Positions 17,526 through 26,674 of a DNA stretch of 64,000 nucleotides are shown one piece after another. The position numbers and the translations under genes were made by a program. The first letter of the stretch is position 1; the number at the start of each line of letters is the position of its first letter. Source of the DNA: an uncultured Bacteroides sp. (GTDB taxonomy: Bacteria; Bacteroidota; Bacteroidia; Bacteroidales; Bacteroidaceae); contig URWA01000002.1 in NCBI GenBank assembly GCA_900551445.1, forward strand, positions 62,001 to 126,000, read 5' to 3'. The notes under the pieces are model-generated. The model was not told the DNA's origin and ran no database searches. It saw only the letters and a list, made by a program, of their open reading frames with translations.

Positions 17526-19022
17526 ATGCTTGAAACAATCGACACTTCGATGATTGACTGGTCGAGGGCGCAATTTGCCTTGACGGCCATTTACCATTGG
17601 TTGTTTGTGCCATTGACATTGGGCTTGGCCGTAATTATGGCAACTATGGAGACACTGTATGTGCGTACGGGAAATGAGTTTTGGAAGCGTACGGCAAAGT
17701 TCTGGATGAAACTTTTTGGAATTAATTTTGCCATTGGCGTGGCTACCGGATTGATTTTGGAATTCCAGTTTGGTACCAACTGGAGTAACTATTCTTGGTT
17801 TGTGGGCGATATCTTCGGAGCCCCGCTGGCCATCGAAGGAATTCTGGCCTTCTTTATGGAAGCCACTTTTGTGGCTGTCATGTTCTTTGGCTGGCACAAG
17901 GTGAGCAAGGGGTTCCACCTGGCTTCCACTTGGCTGACTGGGTTGGGAGCTACAATTTCTGCCTGGTGGATTCTGGTGGCAAATTCCTGGATGCAATATC
18001 CTGTAGGGATGGAATTCAATCCGGAAACCATGCGTAATGAGATGGTCGACCTCATGTCGGTGGCTTTTTCTCCGGTGGCAGTAGTGAAGTTCTTCCATAC
18101 GGTATTGAGCAGCTGGATGGTAGGTGCTGCCTTTGTCGTCGGTATAAGTGCTTGGTATCTGATTCGCAAGCGTGAAAAGGAATTTGCGCTGGCCAGCATG
18201 AAGGTGGCTGCGGCTGTCGGACTGTTCGCGGCACTGGTAACGGCTGGAACGGGCGACAAATCTGCCTATCAGGTAGCCCAGGTGCAGCCAATGAAACTGG
18301 CTGCCATGGAAGCGCTATATGAAGGAGGTACGCACGAGCCGCTTACGGTGGTCGGTGCCATTAAGATTCCGGAAATGCTTTCCTTCTTGGCTACACACAG
18401 CACTTCGGGCTATGTGCCGGGCATCAATGACTTGCAGAACGGTGGCTATACGCTTCCGGACGGTTCTACCGCACTTTCTGCGGAGGAGAAGATAGCCAAC
18501 GGAAAGAAGGCTATTACGGCATTGGCTGATTTCCGCAGAGCCAAACAGCAAGGCGACGAGTCGGCTATGCAGATTGCCCGCAGCGCGTTGGATGAGTATA
18601 TGCCTTATTTCGGTTACGGATATATTCAGGACAAAGATGCACTGGTTCCGCATGTGGGACTGCTGTTCTGGTCGTTCCGTGTGATGGTGGGACTGGGTAT
18701 GTATTTCATCTTGTTTTTCCTGGTTATCCTGGTACTGGTCTGCAAGAAGCAGTTGGCCAAGCTGAACTGGTTGCACTGGATTGCCTTGTGGAGCATCCCG
18801 TTGGCTTACATTGCCAGTCAGGCCGGATGGATTGTGGCCGAGATGGGCCGTCAGCCTTGGACCATTCAGGACATGCTGCCCGTCAATGCAGCCGTGTCGA
18901 AACTGGAAACGGGTTCCGTACAGACCACTTTCTTTATTTTCCTTGTGATGTTTACCGTGTTGCTGATTGCGGAAATCGGTATTATGGTGAAAGCTATCCG
19001 CAAAGGACCAGACGAAAAATAA
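17526..19022 (+). CDS. cydA: Cytochrome bd quinol oxidase subunit I
   Basis: Quinol-oxidising, haem-bearing subunit of the oxygen-scavenging terminal oxidase that lets Bacteroides tolerate and use traces of oxygen. The 498-residue product has His24 in ALTAIYHWLFVP (the haem b595 ligand position), the second His in VKFFHTVLSSW, the Q-loop region with GDKSAYQVAQVQPMKLAAMEA, and the conserved GRQPW with the Met ligand just before it (AEMGRQPW). About nine membrane helices are expected. It is followed 34 nt later by cydB. Confidence 0.96.
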   Translation: MLETIDTSMIDWSRAQFALTAIYHWLFVPLTLGLAVIMATMETLYVRTGNEFWKRTAKFWMKLFGINFAIGVATGLILEFQFGTNWSNYSWFVGDIFGAPLAIEGILAFFMEATFVAVMFFGWHKVSKGFHLASTWLTGLGATISAWWILVANSWMQYPVGMEFNPETMRNEMVDLMSVAFSPVAVVKFFHTVLSSWMVGAAFVVGISAWYLIRKREKEFALASMKVAAAVGLFAALVTAGTGDKSAYQVAQVQPMKLAAMEALYEGGTHEPLTVVGAIKIPEMLSFLATHSTSGYVPGINDLQNGGYTLPDGSTALSAEEKIANGKKAITALADFRRAKQQGDESAMQIARSALDEYMPYFGYGYIQDKDALVPHVGLLFWSFRVMVGLGMYFILFFLVILVLVCKKQLAKLNWLHWIALWSIPLAYIASQAGWIVAEMGRQPWTIQDMLPVNAAVSKLETGSVQTTFFIFLVMFTVLLIAEIGIMVKAIRKGPDEK

Positions 19023-19056
19023 ACTAACCGATACTTTATCTTAAAACCGAAAAAAT

Positions 19057-20208
19057 ATGGATTCAACTTATATATTCTTGCAGCATTACTGGTGGTTCCT
19101 GGTTTCTTTGCTGGGTGCATTGCTGGTGTTTCTGCTGTTTGTGCAGGGAGGAAACTCTTTGCTGTATTGCCTGGGACGTACAGAAGATGAACGTACTTTG
19201 CTGGTGAACTCCACGGGGCGTAAATGGGAATTTACCTTTACGACGCTGGTCACTTTTGGAGGAGCTTTCTTTGCTTCTTTTCCCTTGTTCTACAGTACCA
19301 GTTTTGGAGGGGCTTACTGGCTGTGGATGATTATCCTTTTCAGTTTTGTGCTGCAGGCGGTGTCCTACGAGTTTCAGTCGAAACTGGGCAACTGGCTGGG
19401 TAAGCGCACTTATCAGTTCTTCTTGGTGTTGAACGGAGTGGTCGGTCCGCTGTTGCTGGGTGCGGCTGTGGCTACTTTCTTCAACGGTTCCAATTTTGTG
19501 GTGAGCAAAGGAAATTTGACCGATGAGATGATGCCGGTCATCAGTCATTGGGGAAACGGCTGGCATGGACTGGATGCTTTTGGTGACCCTTGGAACTTGG
19601 TACTGGGATTTGCCGTGCTGTTCCTTGCCCGTTTGTTGGGAAATCTGTATTTCATCAACAACATTCGTCATGAAGAACTGAATGCCCGCTTTCGCCGGCA
19701 GCTGATTGCGGATGTAGTGCCTTTCCTGGTCTTCTTCCTGGCGTTTGTTATCCGTACGTTGTTGAAAGACGGCTTTTCGGTGAACCCGGACAACGGGCTG
19801 ATTGTGATGGAGCCGTTCAAATATTTCCATAATCTGATAGAAATGCCGTATCTGCTCGTCCTGTTCCTGATAGGAGTAGTGGGTGTGTTGTATGGAATCG
19901 GCAAGAGCATTTTCTGCAAGACCTATACCCGTGGCATTTGGTTTGCCGGAATCGGTACCGTGCTGACGGTGCTGGCCTTGTTGTTGGTGGCCGGCTATAA
20001 CCATACGGCTTATTATCCGTCTACCGCCGACTTGCAGAGTTCACTGACCATTGCCAACAGCTGCTCCAGCCAGTTTACACTGAAAACCATGGCCTATGTG
20101 TCTATTTTGGTTCCGTTCGTACTGGCTTATATCATCTATGCATGGCGGGCTATCGACCGCAAGCCGCTGACCATGAAAGAGGTAAAAGAAGACGAGCATA
20201 GCTATTGA
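19057..20208 (+). CDS. cydB: Cytochrome bd quinol oxidase subunit II
   Basis: Structural partner of CydA. The 383-residue product is made of about eight membrane helices and opens with the family-typical LQHYWWFLVSLLGALLVFL. It is somewhat longer and more divergent than the E. coli subunit, as is usual in Bacteroidetes. It is the last gene of the DUF4492-cydA-cydB operon and is followed by a strong terminator at 20237-20274 and then by a palindromic repeat array. Confidence 0.95.
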   Translation: MDSTYIFLQHYWWFLVSLLGALLVFLLFVQGGNSLLYCLGRTEDERTLLVNSTGRKWEFTFTTLVTFGGAFFASFPLFYSTSFGGAYWLWMIILFSFVLQAVSYEFQSKLGNWLGKRTYQFFLVLNGVVGPLLLGAAVATFFNGSNFVVSKGNLTDEMMPVISHWGNGWHGLDAFGDPWNLVLGFAVLFLARLLGNLYFINNIRHEELNARFRRQLIADVVPFLVFFLAFVIRTLLKDGFSVNPDNGLIVMEPFKYFHNLIEMPYLLVLFLIGVVGVLYGIGKSIFCKTYTRGIWFAGIGTVLTVLALLLVAGYNHTAYYPSTADLQSSLTIANSCSSQFTLKTMAYVSILVPFVLAYIIYAWRAIDRKPLTMKEVKEDEHSY

Positions 20209-20236
20209 GCTGTAGACTGACTATTTTTTATGATAG

Positions 20237-20274
20237 AAACCGTTGTCTGATTGTTTATTTTCAGGCAACGGTTT
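20237..20274 (+). terminator. Terminator of the cyd operon
   Basis: A 13-bp stem AAACCGTTGTCTG/CAGGCAACGGTTT (one G-T pair), 12-nt loop, then TTTATT. Array 1 begins 11 nt beyond the stem. Confidence 0.9.
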
Positions 20275-20285
20275 TTTATTGGAAA

Positions 20286-20389
20286 AAACGCACTTGCGTT
20301 TCAACTAAAACGCACTTGCGTTTGAATCAAAACGTCAAAGCGTTTTGACTTAAACGCTTAGGCGTTTTACTCCAAACGCACTTGCGTTT
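20286..20389. repeat. Palindromic repeat array 1: five 16-bp units at 22-bp period
   Basis: Units start at 20286, 20308, 20330, 20352 and 20374, each of the form AAACG-N6-CGTTT. The six central bases are CACTTG, CACTTG, TCAAAG, CTTAGG and CACTTG. Spacers are all exactly 6 nt and not conserved (CAACTA, GAATCA, TGACTT, TACTCC). Each unit can fold into a hairpin in RNA or form a two-fold protein site in DNA. The array lies between the cyd terminator and the GH43 promoter. No gene in the gap explains it. Confidence 0.95.
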
Positions 20390-20465
20390 TGAGGAGGTCT
20401 TTTTAACAGTTACACTTTTCTGTATTTTCAAGTCTTTTTTCTCCGTTTTTTCAGATTTTACTTGC

Positions 20466-20473
20466 TATTTTTG
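20466..20473 (+). promoter_or_regulatory. -7 box of the GH43 gene
   Basis: TATTTTTG, 33 nt before the start codon of the GH43 protein and 77 nt after array 1. Confidence 0.6.
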
Positions 20474-20505
20474 TATATTGTATAATTTAGCATCTTATAA
20501 ATCTC

Positions 20506-23004
20506 ATGAAAAAACTATTCTTGTTGATTGTGCTTTTTATTTCTTTGGGGTCTGGAATAGGGGCGCAGAATTTTCCAAAAGTTATTTTCCCCGGCGACTA
20601 TCCGGATCCGTCCATCCTGCGTGACGGAAAGGATTATTACATCACACATTCACCTTTTTATTATGCGCCGGGTTTCCTGATTTGGCATTCCACCGATTTG
20701 ATGCACTGGGAACCAGTGTGCCGGGCACTGCCGGAATATGAGGGTTCGGCTATGGCACCGGATTTATTGAAATATCAAGGACGCTATTACATTTATTATC
20801 CGACTTCAACGGGGGAAAACTACGTGATTTATGCCGATGATATCCGCGGCCTGTGGAGCAAGCCGGTGAAGCTGGATGTAAAAGGTATTGATCCAGGACA
20901 TGTAGTGGGTGAAGACGGAAAACGGTATCTGTTTACAAACAACGGTTGGATTACTCCCTTAAGTGAGGACGGGTTGAAAGTCATCGGGCCGAGCCGGAAA
21001 GTGTACGACGGATGGAAGTATCCCGACAAGTGGGTGACAGAAGGAAAGGATATGTATCTGGAGTCTCCGAAACTGTGCCGGAAAGACGGATATTATTATA
21101 TGATGTCGGCGGAAGGAGGAACAGCCGGACCGGCTACAAGTCACATGTGTATGGTGGCTCGTTCCAAATCTGTGTTCGGGCCTTGGGAAAACTCTCCGTA
21201 TAATCCAATTGTGCATACATATAGTGCCAGTGAGAATTGGTGGTCGAAGGGACATGGAACACTTATCGACGATGTGAACGGTAACTGGTGGGTGGTATAT
21301 CATGCGTATGCCAACGGGTATCATACTTTGGGACGGTCTACCTTGATTGAACCGATAGAATGGACTTCCGACGGGTGGTGCCGTACGGCGCAGGAAGGCA
21401 TTTGTCCGGGTGGAAACCGGGAACCTGAACTGAAAATGGACATTTCCGATGATTTTAGTGGATCTGAACTGGGATTGCAGTGGACTTTCTGGAGAGAATA
21501 TGCGCCGAAAGCACTGACATTCGCCGATGGAGAAATGCAGGTAAAAGCCAAGGGACATACTCCGGCAGATGGTCGTTTGCTTTTGACTACGGCCGTGGAT
21601 AAATGTTATGAAACGGAAGTGGAAATAGCATTGGGTAGTGGCAATATGGGTGGCCTGCTGCTTTATTACAATGAGCGGGCGTATGCAGGAGTGGCATCTG
21701 ATGGGAAAATGTTTACCCTCTATCGCGGAGAGGAAAAACCGCTGACAGTAGCCAATCGGCTGGGAAACAAGTTCAGCATCAGAATCCTGAATCAGGGTAA
21801 CCGCTTGAAAATGTCGGTTAGTGCGGATGGAAAGACTTGGAAGGTATTGGCCGAGAATGTGGATGTATCTCGCTTGAACCATAATGTATATAAAGGTTTC
21901 TATGCCTTGCGTCCGGCACTCTTTGCTGCCGGAAAAGGAAAGGTAGGGTTCCGTGATTTCCGCTATCGTAATGCCATACCGGAAGAAAAAGATATGGCTG
22001 CTTACCTCATGGTCTTCCACCGGGATGAAACGCATGGTCTGTATATGGCCGTAAGCCGTGACGGCTATACCTTTACAGCCGTCAACAATGGAGAACCTGT
22101 ATTGGCAGGCGATACCATTGCCTATCAGCGAGGCATTCGTGACCCGCATATCTTCCGTGGACCGGACGGGGCCTTTTATCTGGCGATGACCGACCTGCAT
22201 GTGTTTGGTCGGCGGGACGGCTACCGCACTACAGAATGGGAACGTGGTCCGGAGTACGGATGGGGAAACAACCGGGGACTGGTGCTGATGAAATCATGGG
22301 ATTTGATTCACTGGAACCGGGCCAATATCCGCTTCGACAAATTGTCTGCCGGGCTGAGCGAAGTGGGTTGCGTATGGGCGCCTGAAGTGGCATACGATGA
22401 CAAGAAGGGCAAGCTGATGATTTATTATACCATGCGGTTCAAGAACGAGGCCAACAAATTGTATTATGTGTATGTGAACGATGATTTCAACAAGATAGAA
22501 AGCACACCCCAGATTTTGTTTGAGTATCCGATGGACGGGGTGTCGGCCATTGATGGCGACATCACGAAGGTGGGCGACAAGTACCACTTGTTTTATGTGG
22601 CGCATGATGGAATTGGAGGAATCAAACAGGCCGTATCCGACCGGATGAACGGAGGCTATGTGTACGATGCCCGTTGGTATGACTTTGAGCCGAAGGCCTG
22701 TGAGGCCCCCAATGTATGGAAAAGGATTGGTGAGGACAAATGGGTGTTGATGTATGACATCTTCAGTATTACGCCTCATAATTTCGGATTTGCCGAGACT
22801 TCCGACTTCGTGCATTTCAAGAATTTGGGACACTTTAACGAAGGGGTCATGAAGACGACCAATTATACTTCTCCCAAGCATGGAGCCGTGATTCATCTGA
22901 CGAAAGAAGAGGCGGATAATCTGGAGGAATATTGGAAAACACACCAGCGGAATTATAACCGTCAGGAAGTGATGCATCAGGAACTGGTGGTGAAAGGAGA
23001 ATAG
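20506..23004 (+). CDS. Secreted tandem GH43 glycoside hydrolase (arabinosidase/xylosidase type)
   Basis: An 832-residue exported enzyme with signal peptide MKKLFLLIVLFISLGSGIGA. Residues about 25-305 form a GH43 five-bladed propeller with YPDPSILRDG (base Asp), MAPDLL (second Asp) and LESPKL (acid Glu). About 310-480 is a beta-sandwich (DDFSGSELGLQW...) of the concanavalin-like/DUF1349 kind often found after GH43. About 490-815 is a second GH43-like propeller with IRDPHIF, VWAPEVAYDD and AIDGDITKVGDKYHL. It probably cleaves arabinose- or xylose-containing side chains. No SusC/SusD pair or regulator is nearby, so it is not in an ordinary polysaccharide utilisation locus. Confidence 0.88.
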   Translation: MKKLFLLIVLFISLGSGIGAQNFPKVIFPGDYPDPSILRDGKDYYITHSPFYYAPGFLIWHSTDLMHWEPVCRALPEYEGSAMAPDLLKYQGRYYIYYPTSTGENYVIYADDIRGLWSKPVKLDVKGIDPGHVVGEDGKRYLFTNNGWITPLSEDGLKVIGPSRKVYDGWKYPDKWVTEGKDMYLESPKLCRKDGYYYMMSAEGGTAGPATSHMCMVARSKSVFGPWENSPYNPIVHTYSASENWWSKGHGTLIDDVNGNWWVVYHAYANGYHTLGRSTLIEPIEWTSDGWCRTAQEGICPGGNREPELKMDISDDFSGSELGLQWTFWREYAPKALTFADGEMQVKAKGHTPADGRLLLTTAVDKCYETEVEIALGSGNMGGLLLYYNERAYAGVASDGKMFTLYRGEEKPLTVANRLGNKFSIRILNQGNRLKMSVSADGKTWKVLAENVDVSRLNHNVYKGFYALRPALFAAGKGKVGFRDFRYRNAIPEEKDMAAYLMVFHRDETHGLYMAVSRDGYTFTAVNNGEPVLAGDTIAYQRGIRDPHIFRGPDGAFYLAMTDLHVFGRRDGYRTTEWERGPEYGWGNNRGLVLMKSWDLIHWNRANIRFDKLSAGLSEVGCVWAPEVAYDDKKGKLMIYYTMRFKNEANKLYYVYVNDDFNKIESTPQILFEYPMDGVSAIDGDITKVGDKYHLFYVAHDGIGGIKQAVSDRMNGGYVYDARWYDFEPKACEAPNVWKRIGEDKWVLMYDIFSITPHNFGFAETSDFVHFKNLGHFNEGVMKTTNYTSPKHGAVIHLTKEEADNLEEYWKTHQRNYNRQEVMHQELVVKGE

Positions 23005-23074
23005 ATGCTGTCGGGTGATTCGCCAAGACTTCCGAACGACGGAAGAGAAAGGCAATGAGGTAGGAAATTATAAA

Positions 23075-23111
23075 GGCGGGGAAAGTTGAATATGAATCAG
23101 CTTTCCCCGCC
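23075..23111. terminator. Bidirectional hairpin between GH43 and tricorn-like genes
   Basis: Perfect 11-nt arms GGCGGGGAAAG/CTTTCCCCGCC with a 15-nt loop. T-rich sequence lies on both sides but is interrupted, so termination strength is uncertain. Confidence 0.7.
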
Positions 23112-23135
23112 CGTTTGTTTCAGGTAGTTGGAATC

Positions 23136-26100
23136 TTATTTCTTATTCTTTACGGCGTCGGCCTCTTTAAGCATTTCTTTTACGGCTGCTTCCAGTTGCT
23201 CATCTTCGCCTTTCAATGATTTTTCGGGGGTATTATACACGGTAATGTCGGGTTCCAGCAGATGGTTCTCCATGTACTGGCCACGCATATCCATGCAGCC
23301 TACCTGCGGGATACCGAACACGATAGTTGGGTCTATCTGACGTTCCCACCATACGGCAGTCATGGTGCCGGGTACAGGAGCACCAATCAGCTTTCCGATT
23401 TTCAGTTCCTTATATACCCATGGGAAACCATGTGCGTTACTGTAGTTGTCTTCGCAGACCATGACACAAGAAGGCTTCAGCCATTTGTTGAACGGATCGC
23501 TGCCGATGTATTGGCCACGTGGCACGAAACGTTGGTATTCTTTGCCGCTCAGCAAAGTGGCCAGGTCGTCGTGAAGCCATCCTCCGCCATTATGACGGGT
23601 GTCGACGATGACCGCTTCCTTGTTACGGTTCCGGTCGCTCAGCAATTCGCTGTACACGGTGCGGAAGCTTGGACTGTCCATGCCTTTCACGTGTACGTAT
23701 GCAATGCGTCCTCCGGAAAGTTTTTCTACCATTTGCTCATTCCGTTTCACCCAGCGCTTGTAAAGAAGCTCGTTCTGAGCCCCCATACTGATAGGCTTGA
23801 TGCTCACCTGGAATCGTTTTCCGTTGGCTGGATTATAGATGCTGAGTTGTACGTTCTTCCCGGCTTTTCCTTCCAGCATCGGGAAATAATCCGCATTTTT
23901 CAGTATCGGTTGGCCGTCGATCTTTTCGATGATGCATCCCGCAGTCACATCGGTTTTCTTGACAGCAAACGGACCTTTGGCGATGATTTCCTGTATCTTC
24001 AAACCGTCACCTTCGTACTGGTTGTCGAAGAAAGCCCCCAGACAGGCAGTGGAGAGGGTGGCTCCCGGAGCAGAATAGCGGGCGCCGGTATGGGAACCGT
24101 TCAGTTCGCCCAGCAGTTCGCTCAGCATTTCCTGGAAATCATAGTTGTTGTTGATGTATGGCAGGAAGCGGGCATAGCTTTCACGGTAGAATTTCCAGTC
24201 GGCTCCGTGCAAGTCGGGCACATAGAACTTGTCGAGCACTTGCTGCCATACATGATTGAAAATATATTCCCGTTCCTTGTAAGGACGATAGTTGAATATA
24301 GCTTCAAAGTCAACATTCTGGATGTTGTTCTTTTCAGTGTCTATCTTCTTGATGGCCCCGTTGCTGCACAAGAACAGCTGTTTGTTTTCTTTGTTGTAAA
24401 TCAAAGAACCATATCCGATGTCCTTGAGCAAACGTTCGGTCTTCTGTTCCTTCAAGTCGTGTACCCACAAGTCAGCTCCATCTTCAAAGGAAGCCTGGTA
24501 ATACAATTTGTCACCTTTGGGAGAAAGTACGGCATCACCCAGGAAAGAAGAATTTCCTGTCAGTCGGATTATGCGGTCACGGCAATTTTCCAAGTCAAAA
24601 GTGAGAGGAGTAACTTCTTCTTCCTCTGATTTTTCTTTGTTTTTCTTTTTGTCCTTTTTCTTGTCGTCCTGCTTGTCCTTGTCTTCCTCCTTTTTCTCTT
24701 TTTCTTCCACGAGTGCCAGTTCTTCCTTACTTAGCCGGAAGCGCTCGTAGGCATCCAAGTCGAAGAACATGATGTAGACATCACTTTCGGCACCCCAGCT
24801 TCCATGACTTCTGTAGCCGGCCCGGTCGCTTTCCCAAATCATGGCTTTTCCATCCAATACCCATTTCGCGTTGGAATCATTGTATCCGCTTTCTGTCAGG
24901 TTATGGATTTCGCCGTTGCCGGAAGCATTGACCAATGCCACGTCGCTGTTGTTCCATCCGCCTGTGCCGATATAGCCGCAAAGCAGCCAGCGGCTGTCTG
25001 GACTCCACTGGAACCACTGGTCTCCGTCGCTGTAAGAATATTCGTACTTCCCGTCCATGGCGGTACATACGGATTTGTCTTTCAGATTGAGTACGCGTAG
25101 TGTGGTGCGGTTTTCAAGGAAGGCCACTTTCTTCCCGTCCGGGCTGTATTGAGGCTGGAAAGAGGTGACTTGTGTCTGCGTAAGCCGTTCTTCCTTAATG
25201 CCGGTGGCATAAGTGAATAACTTTTCCTCCTTTTCGGTAAGGCTGGACTGATAAATTTGCCAGATACCATTCCGTTCGGAGGCATATACGATGCTTCGTC
25301 CGTCTGGAGAAAAGTCTATGCTGCGTTCCTGTTCGGGGGTATCTGTGATTTGCTTGGTGGTTTTGTAGTCGGTAGAAGTGACGAATACATCTCCATGGAG
25401 TACGAAAGCCACTTCTTTCCCATTGGGAGAAACGGCAATCTCCGTCGCTCCGGAGGTTCTTATCTGATGTGCCAGCTCCGTTTCTGTTTGGTCCGTCACA
25501 ATACGGATATTGACTTTCTGTGGAGATTGTCCTTCTTTTACCGTATAGATTTCACCGTCGTAGCCATAGCATAGAAGGCCGTCTCGTGAAGCAGACAGAA
25601 AACGGACCGGATGTTGGGTGTGATGGGTCAGCTGAATCTCATTGCTTCCATCCAGGTTTCGTTTGAATACGTTGAAAGAACCGTCTTTTTCGCTTAAGTA
25701 GTAGAATGACTGGTTGTCGGCACTCCATACCGGGCTGCGGTCTTCTCCGTTGAAGGACGTCAGTTTCTGATAAGTGCGCTGGTGGTTGCCGTCTTCCTTG
25801 CTGAGCCAGATGTCACGCGTAATAGAAGAGGTATGATGCTTGCGCCAAGGGTCTTCATATCCCTTCTGGTCGTGATAGAGCAGGGTTGTTCCATCTTTAC
25901 CTACGCTGATGTCCTCCATGGGGAAAGACGAATACAAGACAGGGCGTCCTCCTTGAGTACTGACTTCATACACTTGTGGAAACTGGGAACTGGGGAAGGA
26001 AAGGTCTGTCGCATCCGGCATAACACTCGCCCTGAACAAAAGATGTTCCTCGTCAGTGAAAGTCACAGGTAATTCATTTCCGGAGTGGGTGGTAAGTCTT

Positions 26101-26399
26101 TTGGGCGCTCCACCGTCTTTGGATACAAGGTAGATGTCCAGACTGCCTTGGCGGGAAGAGGCAAAAGCTATTTGCTTTCCATCCGGACTCCAGATGGGAT
26201 GGGTATCAAAGGCCTGGTTGGTGGTCAACTGTTTGGCTTCCCCGCCTGTGGAAGCCACGGTGTAAATGTCTCCTTTATAACAGAATGCAATGGTACTGCC
26301 ATCGGGGGAGATGGAGCAATAGCGCATCCATAACGGATTCTCTGCCGCTCCGGCTACACTGCATGTGGCAAGCGCAGCAATAAGTAATGGAATTCTCAT
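23136..26399 (-). CDS. Tricorn-like S41 protease with beta-propeller, periplasmic
   Basis: A 1087-residue exported protease with signal peptide MRIPLLIAALATCSVAGA. The N-terminal half holds many WD40-like/PD40 beta-propeller repeats (recurring SPDGK, e.g. SPDGSTIAF, SPDGKQIAFASSR, SPDGRSIVYASER). At roughly 560-600 it carries an extremely Lys/Glu/Asp-rich stretch. A C1/PDZ region follows and then an S41 domain with NGSHTGARY (tricorn-type Ser-His pair), VDTRHNGGGW and CEDNYSNAHGF (probable nucleophile Ser). Tricorn homologues in Bacteroidetes are thought to degrade oligopeptides; here the signal peptide places the enzyme in the periplasm. A small operon on the same strand lies upstream. Confidence 0.9.
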   Translation of the reverse strand: MRIPLLIAALATCSVAGAAENPLWMRYCSISPDGSTIAFCYKGDIYTVASTGGEAKQLTTNQAFDTHPIWSPDGKQIAFASSRQGSLDIYLVSKDGGAPKRLTTHSGNELPVTFTDEEHLLFRASVMPDATDLSFPSSQFPQVYEVSTQGGRPVLYSSFPMEDISVGKDGTTLLYHDQKGYEDPWRKHHTSSITRDIWLSKEDGNHQRTYQKLTSFNGEDRSPVWSADNQSFYYLSEKDGSFNVFKRNLDGSNEIQLTHHTQHPVRFLSASRDGLLCYGYDGEIYTVKEGQSPQKVNIRIVTDQTETELAHQIRTSGATEIAVSPNGKEVAFVLHGDVFVTSTDYKTTKQITDTPEQERSIDFSPDGRSIVYASERNGIWQIYQSSLTEKEEKLFTYATGIKEERLTQTQVTSFQPQYSPDGKKVAFLENRTTLRVLNLKDKSVCTAMDGKYEYSYSDGDQWFQWSPDSRWLLCGYIGTGGWNNSDVALVNASGNGEIHNLTESGYNDSNAKWVLDGKAMIWESDRAGYRSHGSWGAESDVYIMFFDLDAYERFRLSKEELALVEEKEKKEEDKDKQDDKKKDKKKNKEKSEEEEVTPLTFDLENCRDRIIRLTGNSSFLGDAVLSPKGDKLYYQASFEDGADLWVHDLKEQKTERLLKDIGYGSLIYNKENKQLFLCSNGAIKKIDTEKNNIQNVDFEAIFNYRPYKEREYIFNHVWQQVLDKFYVPDLHGADWKFYRESYARFLPYINNNYDFQEMLSELLGELNGSHTGARYSAPGATLSTACLGAFFDNQYEGDGLKIQEIIAKGPFAVKKTDVTAGCIIEKIDGQPILKNADYFPMLEGKAGKNVQLSIYNPANGKRFQVSIKPISMGAQNELLYKRWVKRNEQMVEKLSGGRIAYVHVKGMDSPSFRTVYSELLSDRNRNKEAVIVDTRHNGGGWLHDDLATLLSGKEYQRFVPRGQYIGSDPFNKWLKPSCVMVCEDNYSNAHGFPWVYKELKIGKLIGAPVPGTMTAVWWERQIDPTIVFGIPQVGCMDMRGQYMENHLLEPDITVYNTPEKSLKGEDEQLEAAVKEMLKEADAVKNKK

Positions 26400-26407
26400 C
26401 TGTGATT

Positions 26408-26668
26408 TTATCTTTTCTTTCGGTTAAAAAAACGGTGAATACGTTGGAATATCATGATGCCTGTCCGGAGTCCGTCGTAAGCGGCGATTCCTGCATTGAC
26501 ATGCTGCATGATATTCTCCATTTTATTTTTGCTTTGTTGTGGAGCGAATAAATTTTCAGTCAGTCGCTGTATGCGTTCCTTCGAGTCTCTGAGTTCTTGC
26601 CTCTTTTGGGCTCTCAGTTGGGATATCGTTTCCACGCTATAGTTGATTGGGGTTTTTGTTTCGTCCAT
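26408..26668 (-). CDS. Small basic protein of unknown function
   Basis: An 86-residue protein with a charged helical centre (ETISQLRAQKRQELRDSKERIQRLTENLF), a weakly hydrophobic segment (VNAGIAAYDGLRTGIMIF) and a very basic C-terminus (RFFNRKKR). I do not recognise the family. It sits 6 nt downstream of a holin-like membrane protein gene and 8 nt upstream of the tricorn-like protease, so it is in the same transcription unit. It may be a peripheral partner of the membrane protein; that is only a guess from position. Confidence 0.7.
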   Translation of the reverse strand: MDETKTPINYSVETISQLRAQKRQELRDSKERIQRLTENLFAPQQSKNKMENIMQHVNAGIAAYDGLRTGIMIFQRIHRFFNRKKR

Positions 26669-26674
26669 TATATC

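Noticed and set aside
20286..20389. CRISPR array
   Set aside because: Repeat-like units are 16 bp and spacers only 6 bp, unit centres vary, and there are no cas genes in the window.
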